This document shows, one piece after another, positions 7,707 through 21,500 of a stretch of 64,000 nucleotides of DNA (the first letter of the stretch is position 1; every line of letters starts with the position of its first letter). The notes beneath the pieces were generated by a model. It saw only the letters and a list, made by a program, of their open reading frames with translations, was not told where the DNA came from and searched no databases. The position numbers were made by a program, and so were the translations under genes. Origin of the DNA: JBMDXB01 sp048594975 (GTDB lineage Bacteria > Acidobacteriota > Vicinamibacteria > Vicinamibacterales > 2-12-FULL-66-21); contig JBMDXQ010000145.1 of NCBI GenBank assembly GCA_048594975.1, positions 1 through 64,000 on the forward strand, written 5' to 3'.

Positions 7707-8384
7707 ATGGGGCTGACCGTGGGCACAACTATGCTGGTGATCGGTGCGCTCGCCGTGGTGCTGCCGGCGACCGCCGGATGGCAGGCGGGCGAGGTGCAGC
7801 GTATCGATCTCGCCGAGCGGCTGGCTGCCGGCAAACTCCGGGTCGTGAATCGCGAGGCGACGCCGCTCCAGGGCGACCGTCGGGGCGTGCACCTCTCCGA
7901 GAGCGAGGGCAACGGCGTCGCCTGGGTCGAAGGCAGCGACTTCGCGCAGGGCACGATCGAGATCGACGTTCGCGGCCGCGACGTCATGCAGCGAAGCTTC
8001 GTCGGTATCGCCTTCCATCGCAAGGACGACAACACGTATGACGCCGTCTACGTGCGCCCGTTCAACTTCCGGGCCACCGATCCGGTCCGCCATCAGCACG
8101 CGGTCCAGTACATCAGCGTCCCGGACTACGACTGGCCGCGCCTGCGGAAGGAGTTCCCGGAAGAGTTCGAGAACCCCGTCGATCCCTCGGTGTCGCCGAC
8201 CGACTGGGTACCCGTGCGCGTCGTCGTGAAAGGCCCGACGATTCAGATCTACGTGGGGTCCGTCACCTCGCCGACGCTCGAGGTCCGCAAGCTCGGGTCG
8301 GTCGATGGCGGCGCGGTCGGGCTCTGGGTCGGCAACGGCAGCGACGGCGATTTCGCGAACCTGCGAATCACGCCGACGAAGTGA
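7707..8384 (+). CDS. Secreted concanavalin-like beta-sandwich protein (LamG / DUF1080-like)
   Basis: This 225-residue protein begins at ATG 7707, preceded by a strong AGGAGG (7694-7699), and opens with a signal peptide (MGLTVGTTMLVIGALAVVLPATAGW). The rest resembles the jelly-roll fold of LamG/3-keto-disaccharide-hydrolase-type domains: GTIEIDVRGRDV, SFVGIAFHRKDDNTYDAVYVRPFNF, WVPVRVVVKGPTIQIYVG and GAVGLWVGNGSDGDFANL mark successive strands. The family contains carbohydrate-binding and some glycoside-hydrolase members; no catalytic residues can be assigned confidently. It stands alone between the two PadR/ADOP modules. Confidence 0.78.
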   Translation: MGLTVGTTMLVIGALAVVLPATAGWQAGEVQRIDLAERLAAGKLRVVNREATPLQGDRRGVHLSESEGNGVAWVEGSDFAQGTIEIDVRGRDVMQRSFVGIAFHRKDDNTYDAVYVRPFNFRATDPVRHQHAVQYISVPDYDWPRLRKEFPEEFENPVDPSVSPTDWVPVRVVVKGPTIQIYVGSVTSPTLEVRKLGSVDGGAVGLWVGNGSDGDFANLRITPTK

Positions 8385-8396
8385 CGAATCGCGCTG

Positions 8397-8520
8397 GTGC
8401 GCAGGTTCCGTTTGGTCGCGCTGAGCGGCTACGGGCAGGACGCCGACGTCGAGGCGGCGCTCGCCGCTGGCTTCGACGATCCTGTTCTTCGCACGTGTGA
8501 CTCCTTCCGCATGACAGCGC
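8397..8520 (+). pseudogene. Remnant of a response-regulator receiver domain
   Basis: Translation of this stretch gives RLVALSGYGQDADVEAALA followed by AGFDDPVL. This matches the last third of CheY-like receiver domains as found at the end of hybrid histidine kinases (pattern LVALTGYGQ..D...AL.AGFD.HLVKP). The phospho-acceptor Asp region is absent and the sequence degenerates where the conserved Lys-Pro should follow. I read it as the decayed 3' end of a lost signalling gene. No partner kinase is nearby. Confidence 0.5.
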
Positions 8521-8831
8521 CGTATACCGTAGGACAGGACGCGGCGACCGGCCGCCTCGCGCGAATCGTACGTTGCCTGTGACGAACTGCCTCTGATCGG
8601 GGACGAACGACCGGGCGTCTCTTCGCCCTCGGGAGGAACTCGCCTGCCAGCTCGAAGCAGCCCGATCGCGTTGACGCTGCACTGCGCCGCGTCGTCCGCC
8701 GAGACGCGGGGCGATCCGTCAGCGGCGGCGGCGACGCCCGACGACGCGGGCAGTACCCAGGTGCGCTGAGGGGCGGCGCCCGCTGCCGCCGGCGCCTCGA
8801 GCGGCTGCCAGGACGTCGCTTGCCAACGTGA
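8521..8831. other. Intergenic stretch without a recognisable gene
   Basis: About 300 bp between the receiver-domain remnant and the second PadR module. The minus strand keeps an open frame with a coding-like composition (WQPLEAPAAAGAAPQRTWVL and following), but I do not recognise it and it has no credible start or ribosome binding site. It may be further gene decay. Confidence 0.4.
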
Positions 8832-8853
8832 AGACTTTCGATATATATAGTCT
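8832..8853. promoter_or_regulatory. Putative operator/promoter of the second PadR module
   Basis: AGACT (8832-8836) and AGTCT (8849-8853) flank an AT-rich core CGATATATATAG, ending 8 bp before the PadR start codon at 8862. The core could also serve as a -10 element. The inverted repeat and its position fit an autoregulatory PadR site. It does not resemble the operator candidate of the first module, so the two regulators probably recognise different DNA. Confidence 0.45.
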
Positions 8854-8861
8854 GTCTTTAC

Positions 8862-9193
8862 ATGGAAGCGCTCTACGGCGTCCTCGACATGCTCATCCTC
8901 CGGACCCTGCTCTTCGGCCCGCGACACGGCTACGGCATCGCCGCGGCGATCCGCGACAGCTCCGACGAGGCGCTGAAGATCGAGTTCGGTTCGCTCTACC
9001 CGGCGCTGAAGCGGCTCGAGCTCAAAGGGTGGATTGCCGCAAAGTGGGAGACGTCCGAGCACAACCGCCGCGTCAAGGTGTACCGGCTCACGTCCTCGGG
9101 ACGCAGGCGCCTCCACGACGAGTCCTCCGACTGGGCGGCGTTCGTGCGCGCCGTCGCTCTGGTCATGAAGCCGTCTGCCGGAAAGGAAGGCCC

Positions 9194-9197
<4 letters not shown>
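8862..9197 (+). CDS. PadR-family transcriptional regulator
   Basis: The 111-residue product is a PadR winged-helix protein: LYGVLDMLILRTLLFGPRHG (helix 1 onward), FGSLYPALKRLELKGWI (recognition helix) and HNRRVKVYRLTSSGRRRL (wing). Its stop overlaps the permease start (ATGA at 9194-9197), a direct sign of translational coupling. It shares only the family core with the PadR at 6153. Ligand unknown. Confidence 0.93.
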
Positions 9198-11893
<2,696 letters not shown>

Positions 11894-11900
11894 GCCCCCG

Positions 11901-14900
11901 TCAGAAGTAGATCTTCACCGCCACCTGGATGAAACGCGGCGTGTAGGGCGACCGCGCCCCGAGGAAGCCGCAGCGATCCGGCGTGTACGCCTGCCGCATC
12001 CGATACAGCTTCAGCCCTTCCGCGGTGGTGATGTCGAACTGGTTCGGGTCCATCGAGTGGAACCCTTCCGGCAGAGGCACGCGGAAGAAGTCCGGCGGCA
12101 GCACCTGCGTGCCCGGCACGCGGTTGCTGATCACGATCTGATCCACCGTGGCCTTCAGCGCGTTCCCCTCCGGCGTGCCGGTGCGCGGCTTGCCGTTGAA
12201 GTCCGCCCACGCGTTGTACTGCGCGACCGTCAGCAGCCCTTCGGCGGGCAGGGCGAAGATCTCGCCGTTGTCGCTGTCGCGCCCGAACTTGAAGACCGGG
12301 TGGTTCAGGGCGTTGATGGCGTCCACGCGGAGCTGGAACCGCCGCTGCCCGCCGATGTTGAAGTTCTTCTGGATCGAGAGGTCCAGGAACTCCATCGTCG
12401 GCCAGCGTGCCTCGTCGATCGTCCGGGACGCGTTGCCGAGCGTGCCCTTGGCCGGGCGCATGAACGCGGCCGGGTTGAACCACGGCTCGCACTGCTGGCC
12501 CACCGGGCAGTCGCGCGACCAGCGCGGGTTGTACACCGGCACGCCCGGCACCAGGTCCGGCCGGATGGCGCGCACGTTGCCCGCCTGGCCCAGCCGGTTG
12601 TCGTCGCGCAAGACGATGACCAGCGGCACGCCGCCCTGGATGCGGCCGACGCCGCTGATGCTCCAGCCGCCGACCAGCCCGTTGACGAATCGGCCGGCGT
12701 CGGACAGGAAGCGGCGGTTGCGCCCGAAGTGCAGCTCGTAGAGCAGCGAGGCGCTGAAGGCGTGCTTCACGTCGTAGGTCGACACCGCCCAGTCGTCTTC
12801 GAGCGGCGCGCCGAAGATGACGTGACCGTTCGTGCGAACCGGGTTGAAGTCCGTGAACCGCACGCCGCCAGAATCCGAGGCGTTGTCCATGCTCCTGCCG
12901 TAGGTGTAGTTCGCCGTGTAGGTCAGGCCGCCGCCGCGGCGTCTCACGGTGACCGTGCCGCCGTGGTACTGACTCCTCGCGCGCGAGTCGAGCATCGCCG
13001 TGAGTCCGTCGAACCCCAGGTACGTGGCGCCGAGGGAACCCTGGGAGACCTGGCGGACGTTCCCGTTCGGATCGAGCCGGCCGAGCGGATCGGGGACGTT
13101 CGTGAGCGGATCGAGCCCGCGCGCGAGGTACGCCTCGGACAGCTCGAAGGGGACCGGGTTGATGTTGATCGGCGGCAGGAAGAGGTGCACGCCGCGGCTG
13201 CCCACATAGGTGAACTCGACGACCGTCTGCCACGGCAGCTCGTAGCCCACCGTCGCGCTCCAGCTGTGCAGCGTCGGCACGCGGACGTTGTCGGACACCG
13301 CCGAGGCCGCCACGTTGATGCCGTCCAGGTAGAGCAGCCCGTCATCGGGGATGTTCAGGACCTCCTCGGGCGTGCGCGGGATCCACAGCGGCTTGTTGCA
13401 GCAGATCCGCGCCACGTAAGCCGGGTTGGTGACCCGCGTGTCGAAGGTGAAGGCGGTCGTGCCGGAGGCAAAGTCGGGAGACGGGTTGCGCCCGCCGCCG
13501 GTGAGCGCCGCGTGCGACAGGCCGTACCCGCCGCGCACCACCAGCTTTCCTGCCGCGTTCCAGTCCGCGCTCGGGACCCAGGCGAAGCCGACCCGCGGCT
13601 CCCACCCGTTCCAGTCGATCGGCGTGATATAGCGCGACCGGCCGCCGCGCCCGGAATACGCGAAGGGCGGCACCAGCGCGCTGGTGATCACCTCGCCGGT
13701 CGGGAGCGTGACCGGCGTGGCCAGCGGGAACTCCTGCGCGAGGTCGGGGCGGAACGCCCCCTGCCGGTCGTACTTCTCCGTGCGTGGCAGCTGCAGCGAG
13801 TAGCGCAGGCCCAGGTTGATCGTGAGGTCGCGGCGCAGCTGCCAGTCGTTCTGGACGAACCCGGCCGCCGAGTTCCACTGGTAGTAGTGGGGATCAGCGA
13901 GTCGCGCAGCGTCGTCAGGTTGTACACGCCCAGCAGGAACTGCGCGAAGCCGTAGCCGCCGGTGCCGTTGGCGAGCGCGCTGTTGGTGAGCGTCGTGTTG
14001 CGCGCGAACTCGTAGCGGCCGCCCGAGGCGCCGAACATCGGGATGGTCTTGAGCCGCTGCTGGAGCAGGTCGACGCCGAACTTCCAGGTCTGCCTGCCGC
14101 GCACCCACGAGAGCGTGCTGGCGATGTTGTAGGAGTGCTCCGCGTTCTCGTTCTGCTGCGACTGGCTCCAGCCGATGGTGCCACCGCCGGTGATGAACTC
14201 CGGCAGCCCGCCCGGGGTGAGGCTCGGGAGCCCCAGCTCGGTCGAAAGGTTGCGCCCGCTCATCGCGTCGAAGCCGGGCGGGAAGTTGCGGGTGAACCGG
14301 CCGTAGGTGTAGTTCAGCCGCAGCTCGTTGAACAGCGACGACGAGAAGATGTGCGAGTCGGTGAGCAGGATCTGCCGGGACCAGCTGTAGTCGGTGCCGC
14401 CGGTGTTGACCTCGTCGCGGCCCACCTCGAAGTTGGCCCGCCCGCGGTCGCCGCGGATCGGCACCTGCGTGTAGCGCCCCCCCAGCCGGTTGTTCGCCGT
14501 CAGGTGGTGGTCGATGCGGATCGACCGCGCTGCTCCAGGTTGCGGATGAAGTTCGCGTCCGCGTAGTTGCGCAGGCTGCCGTCGGTGTCCAGGAAGTAGT
14601 CGCCGGCCGGGGGCAGGTACTTGAGCAGGTCCAGCGACAGCGTGTCGAGCATGCCGGGCGGGATGCTGTTGTTCGGGAACTCGGGGAAGGTCTCGCCTGC
14701 CGCCAGCGTGCGCCGGCGGAACTGGTCGCCGATCACCTCGAACTGGTTGTAGATGGTCACCGGCTGCCACTGCAGCCCGAACCGCTCGGCCACGTCGCGG
14801 GTCGTGAGGCCGCCGCGCACGCTGACCAGGTTGCGGAAGTCGCCGCGCCGCATCGCCTCGCTGGGCAGCAGGCCGTTGGTTGGCGTGCTGTCGTAGTAGT

Positions 14901-15824
14901 AGCGCGGCTCGTACGAGGCGAAGAAGAACGTCTGGTTGCGGCGGATCGGACCGCCGTAGGTCGCGCCGAACTGGTGCTGCCGCCGGTTGGCGTCCGGCCG
15001 GTTCACGGTCGCGGTGGTGAACGGCGTCGCGTTCAGCGCCGGGTTGCGATGGTACCAGTAGGCAGTCCTTCGTAGCGGTTCGTGCCCGACTTGGTGCTCA
15101 TGTTGATCACGCCGCCGCCGGTCTGGCCGAACTCCGCCGAGAAGTTCGACGTCTGCACCGTGAACTCCTTGACCACGTCGGGCGAGAAGGTCACCACCGC
15201 GCGGCCCAGGCCGACGCCGGTGTTGCGCGCGCCGTCGGCGAGGATCGACGACGAGCCGGCCCGTCCGCCGTTGACGAACAGGTTGAAGCCGGGCGTCGGC
15301 AGCTCGGAGCTGAGTTCGGGGTCCTCGGTGCCGGTGGCGCCGGTGACGTTGCCCACCGTCAGCGCGAGATCGAGCACCGAGCGGTTGTTCAGCGGCATCT
15401 CGACGATCTGCTTCTCAGTGATGGTCTGGCCGGGCGTCCCCGAGGCGCGCGTGAGCGCGGGCGCCTCGGCCGTCACCGCGACCTCGGTCGCGATCTCGCC
15501 GAGCCGCAGCGTGATCGTCAGCGACGCCGTCGTCGCGGTGTCCACTTTCACCTTCGGAATCACCGACGTCTTGAACCCAGGCGCTTCGGCCGCGACGCGG
15601 TATTCGACCGGTTCGAGCTGCGGCGCGGAGAAGGTGCCGCTCGTCGAGGTGGTGAGCTGCAGCTGCTCTCCCGTGCCGAGGTTGGTGATGGTCACCGTGG
15701 CGGCAGCGACGACGGACCCGGTCTCGTCGAAGACCGTCCCCTGGATACCGCCGCGATTGGACTGGGCGCTGGCCGGTGCGGCCAGCAGCAGAAGAAGCGA
15801 CGTGAGGATCGCAGTGCTCTTCAT
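11901..15824 (-). pseudogene. Oar-type TonB-dependent receptor broken by three frameshifts
   Basis: Read from ATG 15824 down, four consecutive frames together spell one receptor of about 1300 aa. Segment one (15824 to ~15065) has a signal peptide (MKSTAILTSLLLLLAAPASA), the carboxypeptidase-regulatory-like domain (GGIQGTVFDETGSVVAAATV) and the plug (GGGVINMSTKSGTNRYEG). Segment two runs ~15065 to ~14525 (YWYHRNPALNATPF...), segment three ~14525 to ~13895 (SIRIDHHLTANNRLGGRYTQ), and segment four ~13895 to 11901 ends with the outer-membrane signal QVAVKIYF. Each join needs the same correction, one missing base. Natural decay or sequencing errors could both explain it. If intact it would import oligosaccharides. 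It lies opposite rhaM with a shared 325-bp upstream region. Confidence 0.85.
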
Positions 15825-16149
15825 GCGTGGCGCCTCCGCGTGACACCTTGCGCCCGTGCGGCGGCCGGTGCGAACCGTGGGGGAGGAGGCCATGGCGGTT
15901 TCCCCCCACGGACATCGCGGCAGCCAGGGGCGCTAGCCTAACCCACTGAAACTTGAGAACTTACGATACCGTCAGCGGCTGCCGCGCTGCCCTGAAAAGC
16001 AGGCCGCGTATTCCACATCACGAAACGCGCCGGCTGCCCGCCGGACCGGCGAGTTGCCCCCCGGCGACGCCCGGTTTCAGCATTCGAAACCGCTGCCGGC
16101 GGGGAGAGTTTGCTGGCCGCGCTGCCGGCGCTTCGCGCAAGATAGCGCC
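15825..16149. other. Divergent intergenic region, receptor / rhaM
   Basis: This 325-bp region separates the broken receptor (leftward) from rhaM (rightward). It contains a locally AT-richer patch around 15935-15975 that is the likeliest place for promoters of one or both genes. I could not fix a convincing -35/-10 pair or a clean operator palindrome. No coding signal is seen. Confidence 0.5.
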
Positions 16150-16530
16150 GTGATTCGCAAAGCCTTTCGCATGGCGGTGGACCCGGGGGAAGAACGGGAG
16201 TACGAGCGGCGGCACGGCCCGGTGTGGCCGGAGCTCCAGGCGGCGCTGGTCGAGCACGGCGTCCGCACCTACTCGATCTTCCTGGATCCGGACACGAACG
16301 ACCTGTTCGCGTACGTCGAGGTCGAGTGCGAGGAGCAGTGGCACGCGATTGCGTCCACCGAGGTCTGCCGCCGATGGTGGCGCCACATGCGGGACCTGAT
16401 GCCGACCAACCCGGACGGCAGCCCGGTGTCGCGCAACCTGCGCGAGGTGTTCCACCTGTGCGCGCCGGACGTCCAGCCGGTCCGGGCCGTTCGCGGCGGC
16501 GCGCCGCCGCGCGGCGAGACCCGCCCCTAG
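16150..16530 (+). CDS. rhaM: L-rhamnose mutarotase
   Basis: The 126-residue product interconverts alpha and beta anomers of L-rhamnose, supplying the form used by the isomerase. It has the dimeric ferredoxin-like fold motifs of YiiL/RhaM: EREYERRHGPVWPEL with the catalytic Tyr18 and His22 at exactly the family positions, YSIFLDPDTNDLFAYVEV, and the Trp pair in CRRWWRHM. GTG 16150 is chosen because it starts two residues before the conserved KAFRM strand. The tail after residue ~110 is extra and low-complexity. It is separated by several kilobases from the other rhamnose genes rhaI, rhaB and rhaD. Confidence 0.93.
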   Translation: MIRKAFRMAVDPGEEREYERRHGPVWPELQAALVEHGVRTYSIFLDPDTNDLFAYVEVECEEQWHAIASTEVCRRWWRHMRDLMPTNPDGSPVSRNLREVFHLCAPDVQPVRAVRGGAPPRGETRP

Positions 16531-16656
16531 CCGGCACGCGGTTCCTGGCGCAACCGCGATCGCGCCGCGGACGTGTGCGCGCAGGAAGGGACGTGGAACG
16601 ATGGCCGCTGGTCGATCGACGGAATTGGCGATTGACGATTGCCGTTTGACGGGGCG

Positions 16657-18312
16657 CTACAGCTGAATCGTCAGCCGCGTCACCGACGCGGGCGGCAGCT
16701 GGTGGACGATGACCCCGTCGCGCGGCGCACCCACCTGTGCCGGCCGCGGCTGCACGGCGTGCGGCTGCTCGAAGGTGTTGTGCGCGTGGATGTCGGGCGC
16801 CGCCAGCACCGTAGCCTGCGCGGAGGCCGGCGTCGCGCCCCGCACGAAGATCTCGACCGCCTTCGGCTCGCTGACGTGCGGATTGACCATCGTCACGGTC
16901 AGCGCCCGGTCCTTGATCGACGCCGACCCGGCCAGCCCCCAGATCGACCCCGTATCCTTGACCCGCTGGTACTGGATGCGTGGCGCCGAGCAGACCGTGC
17001 GCACCGACTCCCCGCCGACGTGCGCGCCGTACATCTCGAAGACGTCGAAGGTCGGCGTGGTGACGAACCGGTCCTCCTGCGCGAGGAAGAGTGACTGCAG
17101 GCAGTTCACCAGCTGCGCCACGTTGGCCATCGCCACCTTGTCGGCGTGGCGATGGAAGATGTCGAAGGTCAGCCCGGCGAGCAGTGCGTCGCGCATCGTC
17201 GACTGCTGGCCGAGCAGGTGGCTGGGGTGCACCTCCGAGCCTTCGCGGTGCCACGCGCCCCACTCGTCGACCACGAGCTTGACGCGGTGGCGGCGGTCCA
17301 GCTCGCCCATCACCCCCCAGTGGCCGCTGATCAGGCCGTCCATGCGGTCGCCCTCGTTGAGCAGCTCGTACCACTCGTCGGTGCTGAACGTGAGCGCGTC
17401 CCCCTTGCCCTTGAACCAGTCGGTCGTCGCCCCACGGCTGACGTTCCACGAGTAGTGGTGCAGGCCCCAGCCCCAGATGCGGCCCAGCTGGCCGTCGCCC
17501 TTCTCGAGCAGCTTGGTGAAGAAGCGCCGCGTCCAGGCGAGGTCGCCGGCGTTCGGGCCGGAGCCGACAAACGCCAGGTCGACGCCGTAGCGCGGCACCC
17601 AGGCGGTGAAGCGGCGGTACTCGGTCGCGTACTCCTCCGGGGTGAACTCGCCGCCGCATCCCCATGACTCGTTGCCGACGCCCCAGAAGCGCACCCGGTA
17701 GGGCTCGCGGTCACCCGCGGCGGCACGCTGGCTGGCGAGCGAGTTCGCGCCGGCGGGCGCGTTGCAGAACTCGATCCACTGGTAGAAATCCCGCGCCGGC
17801 AGGCTGCGCAGGTTCGCCGCGAAGTATGGCGGTCCGCCCGCCAGGCGGCAGAAGCGCATGAACTCGGTCGTGCCGAACGTGTTCGGATCCTGCTTCCACG
17901 GGCCGTCCGGCCGCTTCACCATCGTCTGCTCGTCGACCCAGAAGTTGGTGCGCGTCGGCCGCTGCGCGGCGGGGCCGACGCCGTCGCGCCAGTCGTAACT
18001 GTCGGCGAAGCAGCCGCCGGGCCAGCGGATCGCGCCCCGCGGCAGCCGGCGCATGTGATCGACCAGCGCCTGGCGCACGCCGCCCTTGTTGGGCACCTTC
18101 GACTTCTCTCCGACCCAGACACCGTCGTAGACGACGCCGCCGAGGTGCTCGACGAAGTGCCCGTAGACGTCGGCCGTGATCGGGCCGATGCGCTCGTCGA
18201 GCAGGATGTCCACGCGCGCCGCGGCGGCGCGCGACGTCCGCGGCGCGAGCACCACGCTGGCCGCGGCGGCCGCGCCGATGCGCACGAATTCGCGTCTCGA
18301 GAATGACAGCAT
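16657..18312 (-). CDS. GH51 alpha-L-arabinofuranosidase, Tat-exported
   Basis: The 551-residue enzyme removes terminal alpha-L-arabinofuranose from arabinan or arabinogalactan side chains, which decorate rhamnogalacturonan I. The N-terminus carries a twin-arginine signal (FSRREFVRIGAAAAASVVLA). The catalytic (beta/alpha)8 barrel shows WPGGCFADSYDWRDGVGP, the acid/base Glu in WGVGNESWGCGG (about residue 215) and the nucleophile Glu in VVDEWGAW (about 350). A C-terminal beta-sandwich ends the protein. It lies downstream of the receptor at 18545 on the same strand, but a strong terminator separates them, so it probably has its own promoter. Confidence 0.93.
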   Translation of the reverse strand: MLSFSRREFVRIGAAAAASVVLAPRTSRAAAARVDILLDERIGPITADVYGHFVEHLGGVVYDGVWVGEKSKVPNKGGVRQALVDHMRRLPRGAIRWPGGCFADSYDWRDGVGPAAQRPTRTNFWVDEQTMVKRPDGPWKQDPNTFGTTEFMRFCRLAGGPPYFAANLRSLPARDFYQWIEFCNAPAGANSLASQRAAAGDREPYRVRFWGVGNESWGCGGEFTPEEYATEYRRFTAWVPRYGVDLAFVGSGPNAGDLAWTRRFFTKLLEKGDGQLGRIWGWGLHHYSWNVSRGATTDWFKGKGDALTFSTDEWYELLNEGDRMDGLISGHWGVMGELDRRHRVKLVVDEWGAWHREGSEVHPSHLLGQQSTMRDALLAGLTFDIFHRHADKVAMANVAQLVNCLQSLFLAQEDRFVTTPTFDVFEMYGAHVGGESVRTVCSAPRIQYQRVKDTGSIWGLAGSASIKDRALTVTMVNPHVSEPKAVEIFVRGATPASAQATVLAAPDIHAHNTFEQPHAVQPRPAQVGAPRDGVIVHQLPPASVTRLTIQL

Positions 18313-18461
18313 GGGCGTCGGTGATCCTCTCGTGCTTGTCTGGTGTTACCGGTGGATCGCTAGAGCCGGTAGAATGCGAGGTTTGCCGGCCGGACGGAAT
18401 CCGGTCGGGCGATCAGGAGTGACAGCAGCCGGTCGCGCAGGGAGCGCTCCCACGAAAAGAG

Positions 18462-18492
18462 GCCGGGGGTGGGACCGTGTCCCACCCCCGGC
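18462..18492 (-). terminator. Rho-independent terminator after the TonB receptor gene
   Basis: A perfect 13-bp stem (GCCGGGGGTGGGA / TCCCACCCCCGGC) with a 5-nt loop lies about 50 bp past the stop of the receptor at 18545. Read on the minus strand it is followed by CTCTTTTCG, a short T-run, as expected for intrinsic termination in that direction. It insulates the GH51 gene downstream. Confidence 0.8.
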
Positions 18493-18544
18493 TTCCACTT
18501 TCAAACTGCCAGGTTCCAGCTTCTGGGTTCCGAGCTCCCAGCTC

Positions 18545-21500
18545 CTAGAAGATGAACTTCGCCATCAACTGCACGCGGCGCGGATAGTTGGCCTGCGTCG
18601 AGGCGATGACCTGCCCGAACGAGTTGTTGGTCGGGTTCGTCTGGTTGTTGTTCGGTCCGGGCAGCAGCACGTGGTTCAAGGCGTTCAGTGCCTCGAACCG
18701 GAACTGCAGCATGCGCCCGCTGCCGACCGACACGTTCTTGATGATCGACGCGTCGATGTTGTTGACTTCATGCGTGCGCACGTTGCTCAGGCGCAGCGGG
18801 AACGTCCGGACGTTGGACGCCAGCTGCTGTGCAGCGAGCTTGTTGAACCCCGCATCGGTGTTGAACCACCGCTGCGGCGTACGCTCGCTGCGCGGCAGGT
18901 CGATGTCGTCCGTGTTGCCGGTGAAGAGGATGTTGCCCCAGGTGATCGGGACGCCGCTCTGGAACTGGTACACGCCGGCAATCTGCCACCCGCCGATGAA
19001 GATGTCGGCGACCGGGTGCACGTCGCTGCCGAACCGCCGGCCCCTCCCGAACGGCAGCTCCAGGATGCCGTTGATCGTCAGCCGGTGCGGCACGTCCTCG
19101 ACCGACGGCCCTTTCCACGGGTCGGGATCCGCCCCGTTCAGGAAGTCCACCGCCTCCTCGAACTTCGACCAGGCGTAGCTCGCGCCGATCGTGTAGCCGT
19201 TGGCGAAACGGCGATCGACCTGGAGCTGCACGCCGTTGTACCACGACTCCCCCTCGTTGGTCGTGGTGTTGACCGCGTCGAAATGCGGATACGGGCGCAG
19301 CAGCCGCTCGCGGGCGATGGTGGTCGAGCGCCAGGTGGCGCCCGCCGTGGGCGGCATCAGCCCCACGAACGGGTTCGGCACCGACGCACCCAGGTAGTTG
19401 ATGGTCGCCTGGTCGCGCGTCGGGCTGGTGCTCAGGAACTCGTTCGGCGTGGCGTTCAGGTTCCGCGACGTCTGGATCTGCGATCCGTAGTTGCCGACGT
19501 AGCGCACCTCGGCCACCCAGTTCCTGCCCAGGTCGCGCTGCACGCCGATCTGCCAGCGCTGCATGCGCGGTGACGTGGGATCCGAGTTGAAGAACGTCAC
19601 GGTCTGGCCGAGCGAGGTTGCGATGCCGTTGGCGGCTCCGACCGGCTCGAGGATGCCGCCCTGGAACGGGTTGGACAGCGTCTCGATGAAAGTGAGGCCG
19701 TTGTCGAGCGTCACGTTGAGCGGGGTGTCCTGGCTGAACCCGGCGCGGATGACGTCGCCGCGGCGCTGGCCGAGGAAGCCGTAGAACATGCCGTAGCCGC
19801 CGCGCACGACGGTCTTGCTGTCGAGCGTGTAGGCGAAGCCGACGCGCGGCATGATGTTGTCCTTGGGCGTGTCGTAGAGGCCGCGCGGCAGCCCGCCCAC
19901 GCCCGGGAAGGTGACCCCGCCCTTGACGTCGAAGGCCGCGCGAGAGATGCCGGTGGCGGACTCGTTGAGGGCGGCCCGCGCCGCCGCCTCGAACGCTTGC
20001 GAGGCGGCGAAGTCGAAGCCGCGCACGCTGCGGTTCGCCGTCTCGGTCATCGGTGTCTCGAACTCGTAGCGCACGCCGAAATTGAGCGTCAGCTTCGAGC
20101 CGATGCGCCAGTCGTCCTGCACGAAGATGCCGGTCGTCGACGACTTCTCGTCGTAGCCGTCGTCGCGGGTGACGATGCTGCTGGTGTCCGGCAGTCCGAG
20201 CAGGAACGCGGCGAACGACTGGCCCAGGGAACCGGGCGAGCCGGCGGAGTTGTCGAGCGGGCCGCGCGTCCAGGTCGTGCCGAAATTGAACCGGCCGGTC
20301 TGCTGGTTCGCCGAGAAGACGCTCTTCTCGCGATACTGCCGCCACTCGGCACCCGTCCTGATGGAGTGCGCGCCCAGGGTTTTCGTCAACACGCCCATGG
20401 CCGTCTGGTTCTCGCTGAACCGGTCCTCGCCGGCAACGCCGGTGCCCTGATAGCCGGTGATGTCGAAGCGCGGGAACTTGCGGATGCTCGACGGGATGAG
20501 GTCGTTGTATCGCGACGGGAAGCCCAGCGACGTGATGTCCATGCCGTGGTTGCCGGGGTTGCCCTGGTCGCCGCGCAGGAACCGATCGTAGCCGTAGCGC
20601 AGGTTCAGGACCGTCGTCTGGCTCATCGTCCAGACGTGATCGAAGACCGCCTGGCGGGACACGAACCGGAACCACTGACCGGTAGAGATGTTGTCGAAGT
20701 AGTTGTTGTAGTTACTGTCGCGATCATACCAGCTCACGCGGCCATAGACGCGCTGGTTCATGCTGATGTTGTGGTCGAGGCGCACGCTGTGCGATCCGTA
20801 ATCCGTCTCCTCCTTCATCTCCGGCCGCTGATAGTTGTTCGTGCCGTCGGGATTGCCCGGCGTGCGCGGATGCCCGAAGTACTCGAGCACCTGCAGCGCC
20901 ACCGGGTCCATCAGGTGCCGCGGGATGATGTTGCCGGGGAACGGATCCTGCTGGTACCGCCCGCCGCCGATCGCGCGCCGCGTGAACGGGTTGTATATCT
21001 GGTACTGCGGCCCGAGCGCCAGCAGCTCCGAGAAGTCGCCGGTGCGCATCCGCTCGGTCGGCACGGTGGGCGTGCCGTTGTTCCGCGGCCGGGCCTCGGG
21101 CAGCGTCTCGTAGCCGTAGATGAAGAACGTCTTGCTGCGGCCGTCGTACAACCCCGGAATCAGCACCGGGCCGCCCGCGACCGCCGCGCCTCTCGTGTAC
21201 CGGAACTCGGGCAGCGGGATGTCGTTCATGTTGGCGAAGAGGTCGTTCGCCCAGAGACCCTTCGGCGTCTTGACGAAGTACAGCTCGCCGCTCAGCCGGT
21301 TGGTGCCCGACTTCAGCACCAGGTTGGTCACCCCGCCCTCGGTGTTGCCGAAGCTGGCGTCGAAGATCGCGGTCTGCACCTTGAACTCCTGCACCAGCCC
21401 CTGGGGCGGCACGAACGACGCCGTGATCTCACCGGCGTTGGCCACCGACGTGCTCGGCAGGCCGTCGATGGTGATGTCGCTGCGGTTCGAGCGCACGCCG

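Noticed and set aside
12057..13955. Long plus-strand open frame (632 codons) opposite the broken receptor
   Set aside because: Composition is Arg/Val/His-rich shadow coding caused by high GC; the minus strand encodes clear receptor sequence.
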